A stretch of 64,000 bases of DNA from Phymorhynchus buccinoides (lineage: Eukaryota; Mollusca; Gastropoda; Neogastropoda; Raphitomidae), in assembly GCA_017654935.2 (NCBI GenBank), contig CM065706.1:15920559-15984558 (forward strand). Reading direction: 5' to 3'. The notes under the pieces were generated by a model. The model saw only the letters and a list, made by a program, of their open reading frames with translations, was not told the origin of the DNA and did no database searches. Position numbers and translations under genes: made by a program. Shown here piece after piece: positions 1 to 12,710 of the stretch; position 1 is the stretch's first letter; every line of letters begins with the position of its first letter.

Positions 1-716
1 CGTCGTCATGATATAGTGTTTTGTTGCTATTTTATGCTAAAACGGCACAATCAGTGGAGAGGTAAGCATGCCGTTTTATTCGGCTTGTGTAAGACGATGT
101 TTTCTTGTCAGGAAATGAACTTGAAATGGGGACCCTCTATCCCTCCTGTAGGATCCTCTATGCCATAAGTGAAGGGGTCTCTGGGACCCCTTGTTTTGCG
201 GGACGATTGGGAGCCCTGAGTAATATCTGGTTTACAGAATCTGGTTTTGCAATTTTCTTTTGTGTGGGATTTTTGTTTGTTAACACTACTTTACTAGTAC
301 TAACTAATTTTCAGATTTTCTCTTTCAATTTTTATCAGATTCATTTGGGTAAGGAGACTAACCATTCTGCACATTGTGGTACACTAAATCAAGCCGATGA
401 CTAACACCGTTTTCGTCTCTCATTTGTTCCAATTTTAGCCAATGCTATCACAGAATAATGCCTTTATCTCAATCATTGACTTACTAATTAATTAAACTGA
501 CCCCATTATTGGTCTTTAACCTAGAGAAAATAAAATAATACTTACAATGTTCTTGGGCTTTCTGGGGGGTTACTTAAAAGGGACTGGTGTAAATACTAAA
601 TCATAAAATGATGATGATGCTTTGCCCCATGCCATTATTTTTGTGTCCTTGAATTTGTTTCACTCAGGCTGTTTTGCAACTTGAGCTCACAAAACCAATG
701 TTCTTCATCTTTGCAG
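1..716. other. Upstream or 5' intronic sequence
   Basis: AT-rich sequence with no convincing exon. The open frame at 105-404 overlaps a dispersed repeat (124-222) and has no splice or domain support. It ends in a usable acceptor before 717, so it is probably intron, with the 5' UTR exon lying to the left of the window. Confidence 0.5.
124..222 (+). repeat. Dispersed repeat, copy 1 (GGGACCC-rich)
   Basis: Contains GGGACCCTCTAT, AAGTGAAGGGGTC and GACGATTGGGAGCCCTG. The same string of motifs appears on the opposite strand at about 21945-22045, so this is a dispersed element in two orientations. Class not recognised. Confidence 0.6.
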
Positions 717-823
717 ACTTTTCTTTCTTTCCATGGAAGAATTACTCAAAAATGCCAAGGCTATGCCTAACTCAAGGCTATATGTTCAAGCTGAAGCCGT
801 TCAAACTATTGATACGGGTTATG
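717..823 (+). CDS. Zinc-finger gene, first recognised coding exon (ATG at 733)
   Basis: The acceptor is CTTTGCAG before 717 and the donor is G|GTAGGT at 824. The ATG at 733 sits in a good context (TTTCCATGG) and opens a frame of 30 codons plus one base. It begins MEELLKNAKAMPNSRLYV and ends in T-G-Y-G with the glycine codon split. The phase-1 end fits the phase-1 start of the exon at 4366, which is the main support because no domain is recognisable. The frame is also open from 718 to 733, so translation could begin in an exon further upstream. I prefer 733 for its context. The role of this N-terminus is unknown. Confidence 0.72.
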
Positions 824-2390
824 GTAGGTCCTTTCCTTTTGATGATTTTATCTGCGTTTGTGATGATCTAGCTAGTAGTTTCCATGAAATTTCTTCAATT
901 GATTTATTTAGATTATATTGTTAATGCATGCATTTTGCCTTTTGTGGATCCGTCAATTTTGCATAGCTAATTTTATGATAGTCTGAAACTGTGGCCCTTT
1001 TCCTTTTTTTCTGAGATTAGTGATAGCAATGTTGTTAATAATGGTTGATTCTTTAAAGTAAAAGTAATTGAGTATGGAAATATGTCTGTTTGCCTATCCA
1101 GCATTTCATGTACCGGGTAACTTTTGATTTGCGATTGATAGAAATTTTTGTCTGCTATTTTCCTTGTGACACAATGTTTATACAGTGGAGTACTCTTAAC
1201 ACAAAATTCAGGGGACAAAGATTTTTTTGTGTATTAATAAAGTCACTATGGTATTAACCATTATTTGTGTTAAGCATTAAGTAATAATAAACAGGGATTT
1301 CGTCTGTTTAAACAATTTTTTCTGCATTAACCAATATATGTTATCCAGTTTTGTGTTAAGTGTACTCCTCTGTAAACGCAATCATGCAAATTTTATTAGA
1401 TTTTCCTTCAACATTATGAATATTTAAAAACTCATGTAATGTTACAAGTTATGTTACAAGTATAATGAAAACATGACTTACAGAACTGCCCAGCACTCCT
1501 TTTCGCTACTTCTTCCATAACAAAAGCATCAACACCAAACAGGAACACCAGTAGCAACAAACAAAACACCACCAGCAAGTTAAGTTTATAAGATTTTGAC
1601 CAAGAAATTGAAAACCCTAAAGTTGATTATCGTCTGTATAAAAGAAGTCTTAAAATTAAATACAAAAGAGTAAGTTAGGGTTGATTAGATATTTTAATAT
1701 CACTAATTTTCAGTTGCTTGTAAAATTTCAAATTTAAAGAGGCTGAATGGGAGGGAGGTGGGATTGAGGGAACTGCCTGCATGTTGTTGTGTGAAAGCTT
1801 TTCCTAGTGTTGTCCTTTCTGTGTGTCTTGCTGGCACAGATTCGCAATGCACTTGGCACTGACAGTATTTTTCGGGTTATAATATTCTATTATTTAAATA
1901 GAGATGATAGAGTCATTAGAATTTGGGACATCACATGGTCATTAATGCTCAAGAAAATACCTTGGGTTTAAGTCATATAAAGGATTAGGGATCCTCTGAA
2001 TCTATAGATTAGCTAGGGATTACGGTCTGTTTTAGATACCAACCTACAACGTGGCATTGTAAGCCATATATTGTAAATGTCCCTAAGATGAAATCGAGTT
2101 AGAATGATTATAAATAATACAAACTGGAACACAAATTAAATCAATAGCATGTGGGCTCTTTATCCAAAAACTACATGATTGATATATTCAGACATGCTTT
2201 GCAGAAAATATATGAAATAGATACATATTTTTGTTAGCAACCTATTCTACGTGGTCAGCACTGACCAAGTTGTTATACACAAAAGAGCTCATAGGAAACC
2301 ACAGACAGAGCTTGCGAGGAAAATGTAGCTGTGCTACACATTATTGAATCACACTATTTCATGCACTTGTTTTATTCTAAATTTGATATT

Positions 2391-3034
2391 TACCGTATTT
2401 TACGGACTACAAGGCGCTTCTAATTATAGGGCACACACCCTGAATTTAACTAAAAATGCGAATTTAAGCATAGACAAGGCGCAACATATTTTAAGGCGCA
2501 TGCATAATGATCGAACAAAAGCAAAAAAATAGATCGAAAACCTGAGATCGACTCAAACAAAGGAGGTCGTATTTTGCCTACTTCTGTCGAAGCAATCTTC
2601 AGAACAACAGAAGTTACACTCGCGCCACTATCCGGATATCCATATGATGAATCACTTTTACGAATCGTCTGCGTCAGAGAGCCCAGAAAAGTGAGAATTG
2701 ATAAACACAGAGTAGATTTCTACAATGCGTTTTGCTTGCCTTGAGCAGCGACATACTTTTCCCCCATGATTGTTATGGCTTTTACTGTTGTAACCGAGGC
2801 TGTGACTTCATATCCTGCTTGAAACCCCACCTTGTGACTTTGAATTTGTCGTCTGCATCCGTGGCTTCATTCACGATTTCGGCCTGATAATTGGTCTCAA
2901 TAGGTACGATGTGAATGGAATTCATAAGTTTGTTTAATCAGATTTCAGTCATACACTAGGCACAAAGCATTTTAATGTGCAGGGGTCTCAGTTGAGGAAA
3001 AAAGTATCGCCTTGTAGTCTGTAAAATGCGATAC
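2391..3034. mobile_element. Non-autonomous TIR element, TACCGTATTTTACGG family
   Basis: The left end reads TACCGTATTTTACGGACTAC. The right end is its near inverse, ending in GTCTGTAAAATGCGATA. The AAGGCG motif lies inside the left end and CGCCTT inside the right. About 640 bp with no transposase frame. Related ends occur at 13026-13219, 26032-26623, 28114-29807 and 32141-32702. Superfamily not assigned. Confidence 0.65.
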
Positions 3035-3225
3035 TCCTTCAAGATATTGACATAAAAGCAGTTCTGAGTAGAACCAGTTGACATTCTATGTTTAATGGTA
3101 TCTATATAATAAATTCAGTGTATTGGTTAAATAGATGAATGGGTGAAGCCAGATCAATCAGCAACAGTGAACATTGGGAATATACATAAACGTCAAAAAG
3201 CTTGACAGCTTGATTAGTCCCTATT

Positions 3226-3257
<32 letters not shown>

Positions 3258-3284
3258 GCTACTACTACTACTACTACTACTACT
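3226..3284. repeat. (CTA)n microsatellite
   Basis: About 20 CTA units with one CTG interruption. It produces a poly-Ser frame on the minus strand that is an artefact. Confidence 0.95.
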
Positions 3285-4365
3285 AAGAGGTAATTTTAGA
3301 ATCCACATGTAACAATGTTAGAGCAGTCTACTTCATTCGCTGGAAGGTCAGATGCTTTTCTAAAGTTTTACTTACTTTTGTAGATTTATTGCTCTACTAG
3401 AAACTTGTAGAAATCCATGCTAATCTGGAATCAATTTATTTCTATATTTCCAGCTTGTGAGCTTGTCTTTATTCTTAACTGCTCAATTTTTGCTGCTTAA
3501 ATAACAATAGAATTTATTAACCCGAAAAATACAGGTCCTAGTCCTGAGCTTTTTTTTATCCTGAACTGCCACAGTGAAGGATATATTATTATGACTTTTT
3601 TTTGGTATCCATTCTACACAGTTACATACTTTCCCATCTTTGACTATCTCCTGTCCTTGCTGTTTTGCTGGTGCACAACTGTTTTTCTTTTCCCTGCTGC
3701 TCGGAAAAATATTTATTGATATGTTTTTGGTATCTAATTTATCCGTCTTCTTATTCTTTTTGCTTTTCCTGTTTTCAATTTTAAGATATGGTGAAGAGAT
3801 TTTTTTGTTCCTGTGTTGTTGGAGAATCTTCACAATGACGGCAAATTGCACAATGCATCCGTGGCGCAGTATCATTAATATGGCTGGAATTATCAAGAAA
3901 AAGTAAAATTGATACACATGATTTGATCTTAGAAACATCCAATCACTCCCATGTGTTTGTAAAACATCTGGATCTGGAGATAAGTCGCAGACTTCACTTC
4001 CGACGATAATCAAATGTAGATGTCACTTTATTGGCAAACATTTCGGACCCTGCCCTTTATCAATGCTTCTTTCCTTCTACCAGTATCTTGCCACATTTTA
4101 AAGTTTTAGTGATAGACCGAGAACTTCAGCGAGCTTACAACTTTTCTATTAATATTGCTTTTGCCGTTTTGGCAGGAAATAAGACCAGTATGAGATCATT
4201 TAATAGTTCATTCAATTGAAGTGCTGTTAGGAGAATTGGATTGTGAAAGGTCTTCATTATTTTTGTCTGTCCGTCTTTTTGCTTTTTCGCCCCTGTTTGT
4301 CACATGATGTACCCCCTGTGAAAGCAGCCTCCCGCTGATTGATGACTTGTTTTGCGGTCGGCCAG

Positions 4366-4565
4366 GAGGGCCCCTGCCGCCGGCCCTAATGGACCAGCTG
4401 GCAGCAGCGGCGGCGGCACAGTATGTGGTGCCACCTGGGCACCAGCCCGTGTCGGTCCCACAGCCTCCGCCCCCGCCACCCTCCCAGGTGCAGATGGCCC
4501 GCCCCTCCGTCGCCGTCGACTGCGGTGTGCAGACGGATGTGTCCACTGTCATACAGAGCAAACAG
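4366..4565 (+). CDS. Zinc-finger gene, Ala/Pro/Gln-rich exon
   Basis: The acceptor is TCGGCCAG before 4366 and the donor is CAG|GTGAGT at 4566. It enters with two bases completing a glycine codon and leaves in phase 0. The 200 nt encode about residues 31-97: G-P-L-P-P-A-L-M-D-Q, a six-alanine run, a six-proline run, then VDCGVQTDVSTVIQSKQ. The exon is GC-rich between AT-rich introns. Such low-complexity segments are typical of transcription-factor activation, repression or spacer regions; no fold is recognised. The CGVQTD motif might be a conserved docking peptide, but this is speculative. Confidence 0.85.
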
Positions 4566-4640
4566 GTGAGTGGTTTGAGATTGTTGCTGGTAGTTGTAGT
4601 GGTGTGGTTGTGGCTCTGTAAGCACATTTAGCGCTGTTCG

Positions 4641-5115
4641 CAGACCTGTTTACCTTTACGATTTTGCCGTAATTTTTACGAAACAAAAGTCAAATTACGG
4701 TGACGAAAAAACATCACCACCACTACAGTTGCACCGGCAAGCGATGCTTTTGAAACGATGCGGTAAAAAGTAATTCCGGTTCCCAACATACAACGCGCGT
4801 CAATTTCTTTTCATTCTTTTTGAAGATGGCAACAAAGCGACCACGTGGTGAGAGTTCTAGGTCAAATGATCCAAAATCTGATGGAAAGACACCAAAGAAA
4901 AGGCAAATACATGGTTTAAAAAAATGTTTTTAAAGGTCTCCCAGTGCACTATTGATTGCATATAATTGTGTAATTACAAATAGTTTTCTTGTTAATCAGG
5001 TTTTGTGAAGAAAAAGAATCGTCCGAACGTTGGATTTTAGTGTTTTTTTCTCAAAATCCTCCATTTTGTTTGTTTCAGAAATTACAAATTTGCACAGTAG
5101 GGGTAAACAGGTCTG
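4641..5115. mobile_element. CAGACCTG-family TIR element, copy 1
   Basis: Ends are CAGACCTGTTTACC and GGTAAACAGGTCTG, flanked by the 6-bp direct repeat TGTTCG. Just inside the left end a small hairpin pairs TTACG with CGTAA, and TTACG recurs nearby. A 35-codon frame beginning MATKRPRGESSRS (ATG at 4826) lies inside. It is basic and nuclear-signal-like, and may be the 5' end of a lost transposase. Confidence 0.75.
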
Positions 5116-5719
5116 TGTTCGGTTCGCCACGTTTAGGTTCAGCATAATTTAATTTTAGCGTGTGTGTACTCAACGTGCAGTGATGCCCTGTGGATGGGAT
5201 AGAAGTATTAAGGTTAAAATTAAAGAAAATCATGGATTCGATTTTCTCAACTTTTGATAGGATGTAGATAAAAAAAAATGTGCTGCTATTTGTAAATGGT
5301 GGTGCTATTGATTGCTAACACATTCATTACATTGCTATCAATTAAAATTTACTATTCCTCAATGGCAGATGAGTGATTTTGAAGTTGATAAATACAGTAT
5401 AAAAATGTAATATGGTTTCTAAAAACTGTTGACAAACTTGGATAAGCATGATACGAAATTGATTTAAATTTCTTACACAAATTATTGGCTTTGCTTGCAA
5501 GTATCAATGAGCTTGTTTCATGCGTTTTAGAACATAATTCTGAAAGAGCAGGCTCCTGTTTCTAGGATCTATAAATGACAAACTGTGAAAGCGTTGTAAG
5601 TGCTTTAGCTTGTGGGGATACGTACTTCTAAAATAAATTGTTCTGTTCAGCCTATTTGTCTTTTAAGATAAGTTTTAGTTATTCATCATCTTCATGTTTG
5701 TATCATCATTTTCCTTCCC

Positions 5720-6040
5720 CCTGTGGGGATACGGGGGGGGGGGTGTCTTTTGTATAAATAGTTCCCCCACCTTCTGAAAGTTCTGTGCTTGTAGTTTCCT
5801 CTAATCTGTCACTCTCTTTGACTCGGTCTTTTCCTTCTGCTTACTGTCATCTATCTTTCTGCCTTACCGGTCCATTTTCTTGCCTTTTTTCAAGAAACAC
5901 TTTCAACAAAATTTCTTCCAGCCGAAGTCGGACTTGCTGGACCTAACTATTTCTTAGTTAGGCGCATAATGGCAGCATGACGCATCTACGCTCATAATTG
6001 ACAGGAAGCTGAGCAATCGAAGAAGAATCGTTTTCCTTTT
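5720..6040 (+). repeat. Dispersed repeat related to the 62381-62784 MITE
   Basis: Shares GTGGGGATAC, AGTTCCCCCAC, CTCTAATCTGTCACTC, CTGCCTTACCGGT and GACGCATCT..GCTCATAATTGACAGGAA with 62400-62640 in the same order. Reverse-strand fragments lie at about 52240-52365 and 57195-57315. It lacks the clear TIRs seen in the downstream copy. Confidence 0.65.
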
Positions 6041-6064
6041 TAATGTTTTTGTAAAAGTAATGCA

Positions 6065-6306
6065 TTAAGCCCTTTCAACGCTAGCCAAAATTTACCATTA
6101 AGCTTACCCAAGTAGAGAAAAGATTTCGTCTGCAATTTTGGGGGTTCATCTATGATATGCCTAAAATAGGACCTGTCCTTACCTCCCAATATTAAGAACA
6201 TAAGGTCACTGGATAACATTAACAGACCCTGATCTGATGCCTTTTAGTGACATGGGTGTTAAATCATTGTGGTGCCAAGAGGCGACAGTGGCGATGAAAG
6301 GGTTAA
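6065..6306. mobile_element. TTAA-flanked MITE (piggyBac-like), degenerate copy
   Basis: Bounded by TTAA..CCCTTTCAACGCTAGCC and GGCGATGAAAGGGTTAA. Same internal order as the copies at 11931-12161 and 23760-24005, including CTCCCAA.ATTAA and TTTTAGTGA. TTAA target sites and CCCTTT ends are hallmarks of piggyBac elements. No transposase. Confidence 0.6.
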
Positions 6307-6846
6307 GTAATGAATGCATGAATGGCTTGCAAGCAAGATTTTATTTTGCGAGGATGGAGTAATTCAGGGTTTAATTTTTAAGGTGCCAGAGACATTTATG
6401 AAAGTTTTCATAATTGTGCATTCAGTCTGATTATTGAAAGAAATGTATATACATTGTAGTATGTTGTGCTGCTGACTTGTTATAAAAGAGAAACAAAATA
6501 TACTATTTTTTATTAAATCTGATAATAGATATATGCCGTAAATATTTGGTATTTTTAATTGTTTTTCTGCATGCTTTCACTATCATTTCACATTGCACTC
6601 ATTTGCTATTGCTTTGCAATTCTTTTACTGAAATTGAAATTGTGTTGTTTTTTGTTGTTGTTAATTGTTTCTCATAATTATGTCAAGTAATAGAGTTTGA
6701 TTGATTATGATAATAAAAAGCATGATCATGTAATAATAATTTTTATAACCTACCATTCTTAAGAAATGACTTGAGGCCTTTACAGATTCTTAGTTGCAAA
6801 CTCCAATCCAAAATGGAAAATAATCAATACTTGGCATTGAATCAGT

Positions 6847-6925
6847 GAATAAGAGCGCCTTGAGTTTAATTTTAAAGAAAGGCGCTATATAAATACTATG
6901 TATTATTATGATTATTATTATTCTG
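6847..6925 (+). repeat. SINE/retroelement 3' tail
   Basis: Contains AGAGCGCCTTGAG, then GGCGCTATATAAAT and an ATTATTATT tail. This tail is common in invertebrate SINEs. Reverse-strand relatives lie near 23337-23400 and 61284-61345. Confidence 0.55.
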
Positions 6926-8702
6926 CAAGCCACAAACAGGGAATGCATGAACGCATATGATCAATCACATGATCATTAGTTTTCATACAGCTTTCACTTA
7001 TGTTCCCATTACCCAATCTTATTAGCTTTCAACTAAATAATTTTCAGACCAAAATAATGTTAAGAACATTATGTGCATAATGTTAAGAACATTATTTATA
7101 TATTTTTTGCTTAATAAAGTAATGGTTAAATAACAACTCATTGCTTGTCATGGTGTAATCAAATTTTATATTTGTTCTAAACTTAATTGTGGATGTCTTT
7201 TTTAAAATATTTCTTGTTAGTAGTAGTGTAGTATTGTTCGTTGTAATGTGAAATTATGTTTGTATCCCTTCTGTTGTCATTATTTTATTTTGCTAAGCCC
7301 TGGAGGAGAGAAGTGCTGTTTAGCATGAGTGTGTGTATTGTCTGTGTAATGTGTTCAGACAGTATTGTTGCAAACCAGTTAGTTAGCACCAAAATGGCAG
7401 TTTGGTGAATGAAAATGAAAACCCATCAAATAGTCCACATACAGTCCTTGACTGACTGAAATGTGGGTGTTTGGGGTAAAAATGTTAAACCTGTAATAGT
7501 ATAACTATCCTTGACCTTCCTTTTTTGTATTTCTTTCTTCTTTTCTTTGTCCTTTTTCAAAGTAATAATGCCAGTGTCGGGTTTTAGCTGTTGTCTGATA
7601 ACAGAATTCTGTGTATCATTAAACCGCTATCGAAAGCAAACTCCTGTTAGCACATTTCATTGAAATACTTCTAATTAAAAAAAAAAAACAATGGGGGAAA
7701 AAATGAAAAAAACCTGAAGGTGTGGTGGGGGGTTGAATTTTCAGAAATGTAGTATTCCCTGTCCTGTTTCTACAAGAAAATGTTTTTGAAATGGTGGTTT
7801 AACTGTTTTATTCTCTTTGTAAGTCGCACATCGCTACAGACAGGGGAGCTAGTTCTGACACAGTGACAGGTCTTGCTCACATGGTGCATGCAAAGGAGAG
7901 TGAAATAAAGATATCCCTACATATGAGAGCTGTCACATTTCTTTATTTGTTGTCACCACCAGATTATTCATTTCATATCTTGCGCTGATTTCTTAAGACA
8001 TTTATGTGTCGCTCAGACAGATTCCTTTTTTATTTTAGTCTAGTTCAGCCTTTGTCTGAAATCTTGAATACCGTGTTCATTTCAAGGGATTAAATAATAA
8101 TTTATAAAATCTCTTCAGTTTTAAGTGCTTGTAAAACATTTTCTTCTTCTTTTACAACCTTGGAGTATCTTTGTATAGAGAAGAATTAGGCCAGTGTTTG
8201 TATTTTGTCTTGACATGCTTATTTCCCCCTTTTTTGATGTGTCCTCGGGCATCAGAATTGTTTTTAGGAGCTATTGAGGTGGAATTGGAATCAAATTCAA
8301 GGTAAAAAGAAGTAAATCTGGCATTGTATGGAAAAGAACAGTCTTATAATTTGTCAGTAACATCTGGCTGTCTTTAAAAAAAAAAAAATTGGTCTTCTAT
8401 GAAGAAAATATCACAGTTTTTATTCTGGCACATTTCCTGATGTTTTAAAAGGCTTCCAAATTTGCCCTCAGCAACTTTCTTGTAATTTTCTCACTCTTGT
8501 TTCCTTCTTTTCACTATAACTTTTGGAGCAAATTTCAAAACATGGGCCATGAGCAGTTTCCCTTGTCTTTTTCTAAAACAATTCTGATGCCCATGCTTAA
8601 CGTCATGGCTTGCTTTGTTTCATCTGGGCTTGCACAATCATCTCATTCATCTTTTTTTGCCGCACGGGCAAATTGTGCTTACAGTCTGTAACCTCTGATC
8701 AG

Positions 8703-8813
8703 GAAATGGCCAGAGCTCAGGTAGCGACAGCCAATCGTATGTTAGCATCCAACTCTTCTGGGGGCGGCTACAACAGCTGCGAGTTTTGCGGCCGGGGCTT
8801 TTCCAAGAAAGAG
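8703..8813 (+). CDS. Zinc-finger gene, exon carrying the first half of finger 1
   Basis: The acceptor is CTGATCAG before 8703 and the donor is GAG|GTAATG at 8814. Phase 0 to 0, 37 codons (about residues 98-134). A linker begins EMARAQVATANRMLAS and becomes Ser/Gly-rich. Then C-E-F-C-G-R-G-F-S-K-K-E supplies the two cysteines and the start of the recognition helix. The intron interrupts finger 1 inside its helix; the two histidines come from 12284-12398. The junction gives exact C-X2-C-X12-H-X3-H spacing, which strongly supports joining these exons. Confidence 0.9.
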
Positions 8814-9384
8814 GTAATGGACCTGTCGATGCCTACTTTACTGAATGACTCGAGAACACAAAACACCTTGGATAGGACTTGGGTTTGGGAGATAGGAAAA
8901 GCTTGTGTTAGGAGAGCTTGTGTTCTGAATTTGTTAGTCTTTTGTTTCCTTACTTTTCTACTTTTTCTCCTTGTTTCTGTCTTGGGAGTTTTATTTTACT
9001 TCTAAACTTGTTGGGAAAAAAGGCTATTTCTTCTATCTTCTGGAACCAACAGGTGCGCAGGTGTTATGCTAAAAAGAATTGACCATTGTTCAATTAAAGT
9101 TTGTACAATTTGGTCTTCTTGCTTTCGATTCTCACTCACGTGTCACTCAGTCCCCCTTTTGTTAGCTGCCATTTTGGTGTTAAAAGTGAAGCTTCTCATG
9201 TTCATTTCTTCTGTCTGTGTGTGTGAAGATGCTTGATGGTTTATGTATATCTTCTGGAAGAAAAGGAAAACCTTCCATTGAAATATGCAAAATAACGTCT
9301 TTGGCAATTTGTGGAGGTGAGAAAAATACTTTTAAAAAAATATAAACAGATAGATTTTTTTTTTATCTCGTAATGATTTTATTA

Positions 9385-9620
9385 AAAGTTAAAATTTTAA
9401 GCATTATCTATGCTGAATTCATTATGATGGGCAAATTTGCCAATGGTACAGTTCAGTCTACTTTCAAAATGCTAATAAAAAGCATTTTAGGTGAATTCAT
9501 AATGATAATGGGCAAAATTTGCCAAAGTTATAATCCAATTTACTTTTAATTTTCATTATAAAAAATGAAAATGTAAGCGTTATCTATGCTGAATTCATGG
9601 CGGTGAACGAATTTACCAAA
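9385..9620. repeat. Degenerate tandem repeat of about 85 bp
   Basis: Three diverged units share GCTGAATTCAT, ATGGGCAAATTTGCCA and CTACTTTTAA-like blocks at about 9410, 9490 and 9588. Confidence 0.5.
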
Positions 9621-10855
9621 GTCCACTCTACTTTTAAATTTGTATTGTAATGAAATAAGGATGGGTTCAAGCTTTTTATTTTCTGGAAGGCAACTTCTTG
9701 GCTTGCCAAAATTGACAACAGATTCATAAAAACTATTTTTTTCTATAAATTCATATTGATTTCTGTTGCCAATTTAAAAAAAAAAAGAAATCTGTCAACA
9801 GAAGAAAAAGAATGTTGAGATAGATATTTCTGTATTTTATAGTTATTTTGTTGTTGTTGTCATCTCTATTGTGGTTTAATTAATAATTGAATATTAGAAG
9901 AGCATACATGTACATTAATACAGGTAATTATGTTGTATATTTTGTATAATTATGCATAAGCTGGGTGTTTTTTCCGCCAAAGGTGTAGTTTCACTATTCC
10001 TTTCGACAATTTGTTATTGAAAATGTTCACAAGGAAGCAACTTTTTTTCTGATTGCGAAAGCGATAGGCTGGTTAGGACTAGGTTAGCAGACCTGTTTAC
10101 TGTACAAAATTTTCGTACAATCTTATGATATTTAAGGTTATTGTACATTTGTACGAATCACAAATGAAAAATTTGAAATTCACAACATTGATCATATGAA
10201 TTTTTATCCACATGCCGAATTCATTTGTGGGTCCACACTTTTCACTTGTCACCGGTTTGTAACCTTGTCAGCTGTGTCTATATTCTGCTTCTGCTTTCGG
10301 ATTGGCTGAGAGCGCCCATTTGTAGTTCTCATTTTCGAGTTCTGGCATGGTTTTGCGCCCGCCGTTTTTCCACTTTGGCGACACTGCTGAATGCGATACG
10401 AAAGTAGGCTACACAACAAACGTGGCGATATTGTTAGGCCTAAATCGCCACATCGAGCCTCAGTGGATTGAGAACTTCAGGCCTTCAAAGAGTAGGCCTA
10501 TCAAAACCAAATGAGGAGGCCGTCAATCGTGACACAGATGGCGTCATACATGAAAGTGACACTGTAAGAAATAAAATTGTCTGCAAAATTTGGCAGGTAC
10601 AGTCTGTGTGAGTACTGATGTTTCTATCAAACAACGGGACAAGTGGTACAGTGAATACTTAGTTGTGATTACAACCGTTTGTGATTCTGGAGTGCAGAAG
10701 GCGTGAGCACTGAATTACTTTCTCTTCCTAATCCTAGTCCTTCTTCATCTTCTTTTTCTTCGCCTTAGGCAGCCAACTTCATCAAGTTGAAGATTCTGCT
10801 GCCCTACCATTGGGCTGGATCATGCATCAACAGTTCTTAGCGTTTTCATTTAAAG

Positions 10856-10858
<3 letters not shown>

Positions 10859-10951
<93 letters not shown>

Positions 10952-10979
10952 CTCCTCTCTCTCTCTTACTCTCTCTCTC
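10859..10979. repeat. (CT)n microsatellite
   Basis: Roughly 120 nt of CT dinucleotide with few interruptions. It produces long Ser-Leu and Arg-Glu frames that are not genes. Confidence 0.97.
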
Positions 10980-11376
10980 TCGTTCGTCTCTTGATCCAGC
11001 ACACACACACACGCACACTTTATCAATATTCGGCCTAACTGATGGAAAAGATTGAGAGCTGACACAATACTTTCAGTGTCACCCACTCTCTGGAAACATC
11101 TTTTTTTGTTTTAATCATTTAAAATTAATACATCTATGTCAATTGACAAGAGAGTTTCATGGAAAAAATATTGCAGAACCATATAAACTGTACTCCCAGT
11201 TCAAGGAAAGGATTATATCAAAGGCAATGACAATAAGTTGTATGTAAATTTAAAGTTGTCCCTATTGAATTTCATCCAGTGAAACTCAGTAATAAAGTCA
11301 AGTAAGATGTATGTATAAATTAAGTAGTTAGGGCACTGTGGTGTGAAAAACATTGCTGATCGCTTACGGACACAAC

Positions 11377-11495
<119 letters not shown>

Positions 11496-11930
11496 CTAAT
11501 ATACCTTTTAAGTGAAAAGACGTTAAATTAAAGAACAACACACACACACACACACAGACCCTCGTTCCCATTAAAAAAAGTCACCTTTATTTTAATAAAA
11601 CGACCACAACAAAACATTCCTGCAAAGTCTGCAAGTTTATTTAAAAGATATGATATGAGTAAAACACCACAACTTTTACCGCGGTGATGATTGTACACAT
11701 TTTCTCGCTAATTGTACACATTTTTTACCTTAATTGTACACATGAAATGTTTGGGGGTAAGCAGGTCTGGGTTCGAGTTCTTCCTCTTCTGCATTCCCAG
11801 GTCATATGGCCATAGTGGGTAAGGTATGTGTGTGTCCGGTTTTCAGTTTTCACTGATCTCCCCGCTACGTACAGCTGACACATTCTGATTTCGGAGGAGC
11901 TCAAACTTCATCTTTGCCTCTTTTTATGCT

Positions 11931-12161
11931 TTAACCCTTTCGCCGCCAGACATTTTTAGCCAAAAATTTCTGTCAAGCATACCCGGGTAAAGGAAAGTTG
12001 GCATGTGAATCCCCCTATGACATGTATCAAATAAGGCCTTTCCTTGTCTCCCAAAATTAACAACATAAGGCCATAGAATAACAGATCTTACTTTCACACA
12101 TTTTAATGACGAGTCATAATCAGTGTGGTGCTAAAATGCGACTTGGCGGTGAAAGGGTTAA
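11931..12161. mobile_element. TTAA-flanked MITE (piggyBac-like)
   Basis: Begins TTAACCCTTTCGCCGCCAG and ends TTGGCGGTGAAAGGGTTAA, so the TTAA target site and about 14 bp of TIR are intact. About 230 bp, non-coding. Closest relative is 23760-24005. Confidence 0.8.
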
Positions 12162-12283
12162 ATCAGTGACAAATCTTTTGTGTAATGATAATCATATAGT
12201 AAATATAAATAACACATGGCAAGAATTTAATTAAACCAAAAAGGCTGTTGTTTAGGGTGGTTTGTATGTTGTGCTCTGTGCAG

Positions 12284-12398
12284 TATCTGCGGCGGCATGT
12301 GCGGGTTCACACAGGGGAGCGCCCCTACAGGTGTGTGGTGTGCCAGCTCACCTTCAGACGCAGCCACCACCTGCGACGCCACGAACTGATGCACACAG
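12284..12398 (+). CDS. Zinc-finger gene, end of finger 1 and all of finger 2
   Basis: The acceptor is CTGTGCAG before 12284 and the donor is CAG|GTAAGT at 12399. It enters in phase 0 and leaves in phase 1. It starts YLRRHVRVHTGERPYRC, closing finger 1 and giving a near-canonical TGERPY linker. Finger 2 is C-V-V-C-Q-L-T-F-R-R-S-H-H-L-R-R-H-E-L-M-H with helix contacts R-1, H2, H3 and R6. The last base is the first base of the next codon, matching all array cassettes. Fingers 1 and 2 are constitutive in my model. Confidence 0.93.
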
Positions 12399-12710
12399 GT
12401 AAGTCCACCAATGCTCTCTGGGCTGGGTTGCTGTTTGCTTAAACCAGGGTGGTGCTAAGCAAAGCAAATTTTCACCTGATGCACAGTTTAATTTTTTTTT
12501 TTTTTAAGATAGTAGCTGACCCCCTAAGTAACCCCTAAAAGTCTAGAAACATATTTCGTGCGCCGATTCTTAGCTTCCTGATTTTGAAAATAGAATTAAC
12601 ACTAAAAGTAGGGGAAATTAGTTTATATATATTGAGTTATGTAACAGAGAGAGAGAGAGAGAGAAGTTCAGAACCATTGTAGACAAAAATGGAGATATCT
12701 GTGTAATTTG

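Larger units (their letters stand above)
824..4365. other. Intron between 717-823 and 4366-4565
   Basis: AT-rich. It contains a TIR element at 2391-3034, a (CTA)n tract at 3226-3284 and a retroelement-tail-like stretch at about 4030-4075. Open frames on either strand (for example 3483-4013 minus) lack domains and splice support. Confidence 0.6.
4566..8702. other. Intron between 4366-4565 and 8703-8813
   Basis: AT-rich intron carrying a CAGACCTG-family element (4641-5115), a dispersed repeat (about 5720-6040), a TTAA element (6065-6306) and a SINE-like tail (6847-6925). From 6930 to 8640 I see no feature beyond short A/T runs. Confidence 0.65.

Noticed and set aside
105..404. 99-codon frame as an upstream exon
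   Set aside because: Overlaps a dispersed repeat, lacks an acceptable donor in phase, and shows no domain.
4208..4627. Minus-strand frame opposite the Ala/Pro-rich exon
   Set aside because: Shadow of a GC-rich low-complexity exon; plus-strand splice phases fit the gene.
4826..4933. Small gene beginning MATKRPRGESSRS
   Set aside because: 35 codons inside a TIR element, basic and low complexity; more likely a transposase 5' remnant than a host gene.
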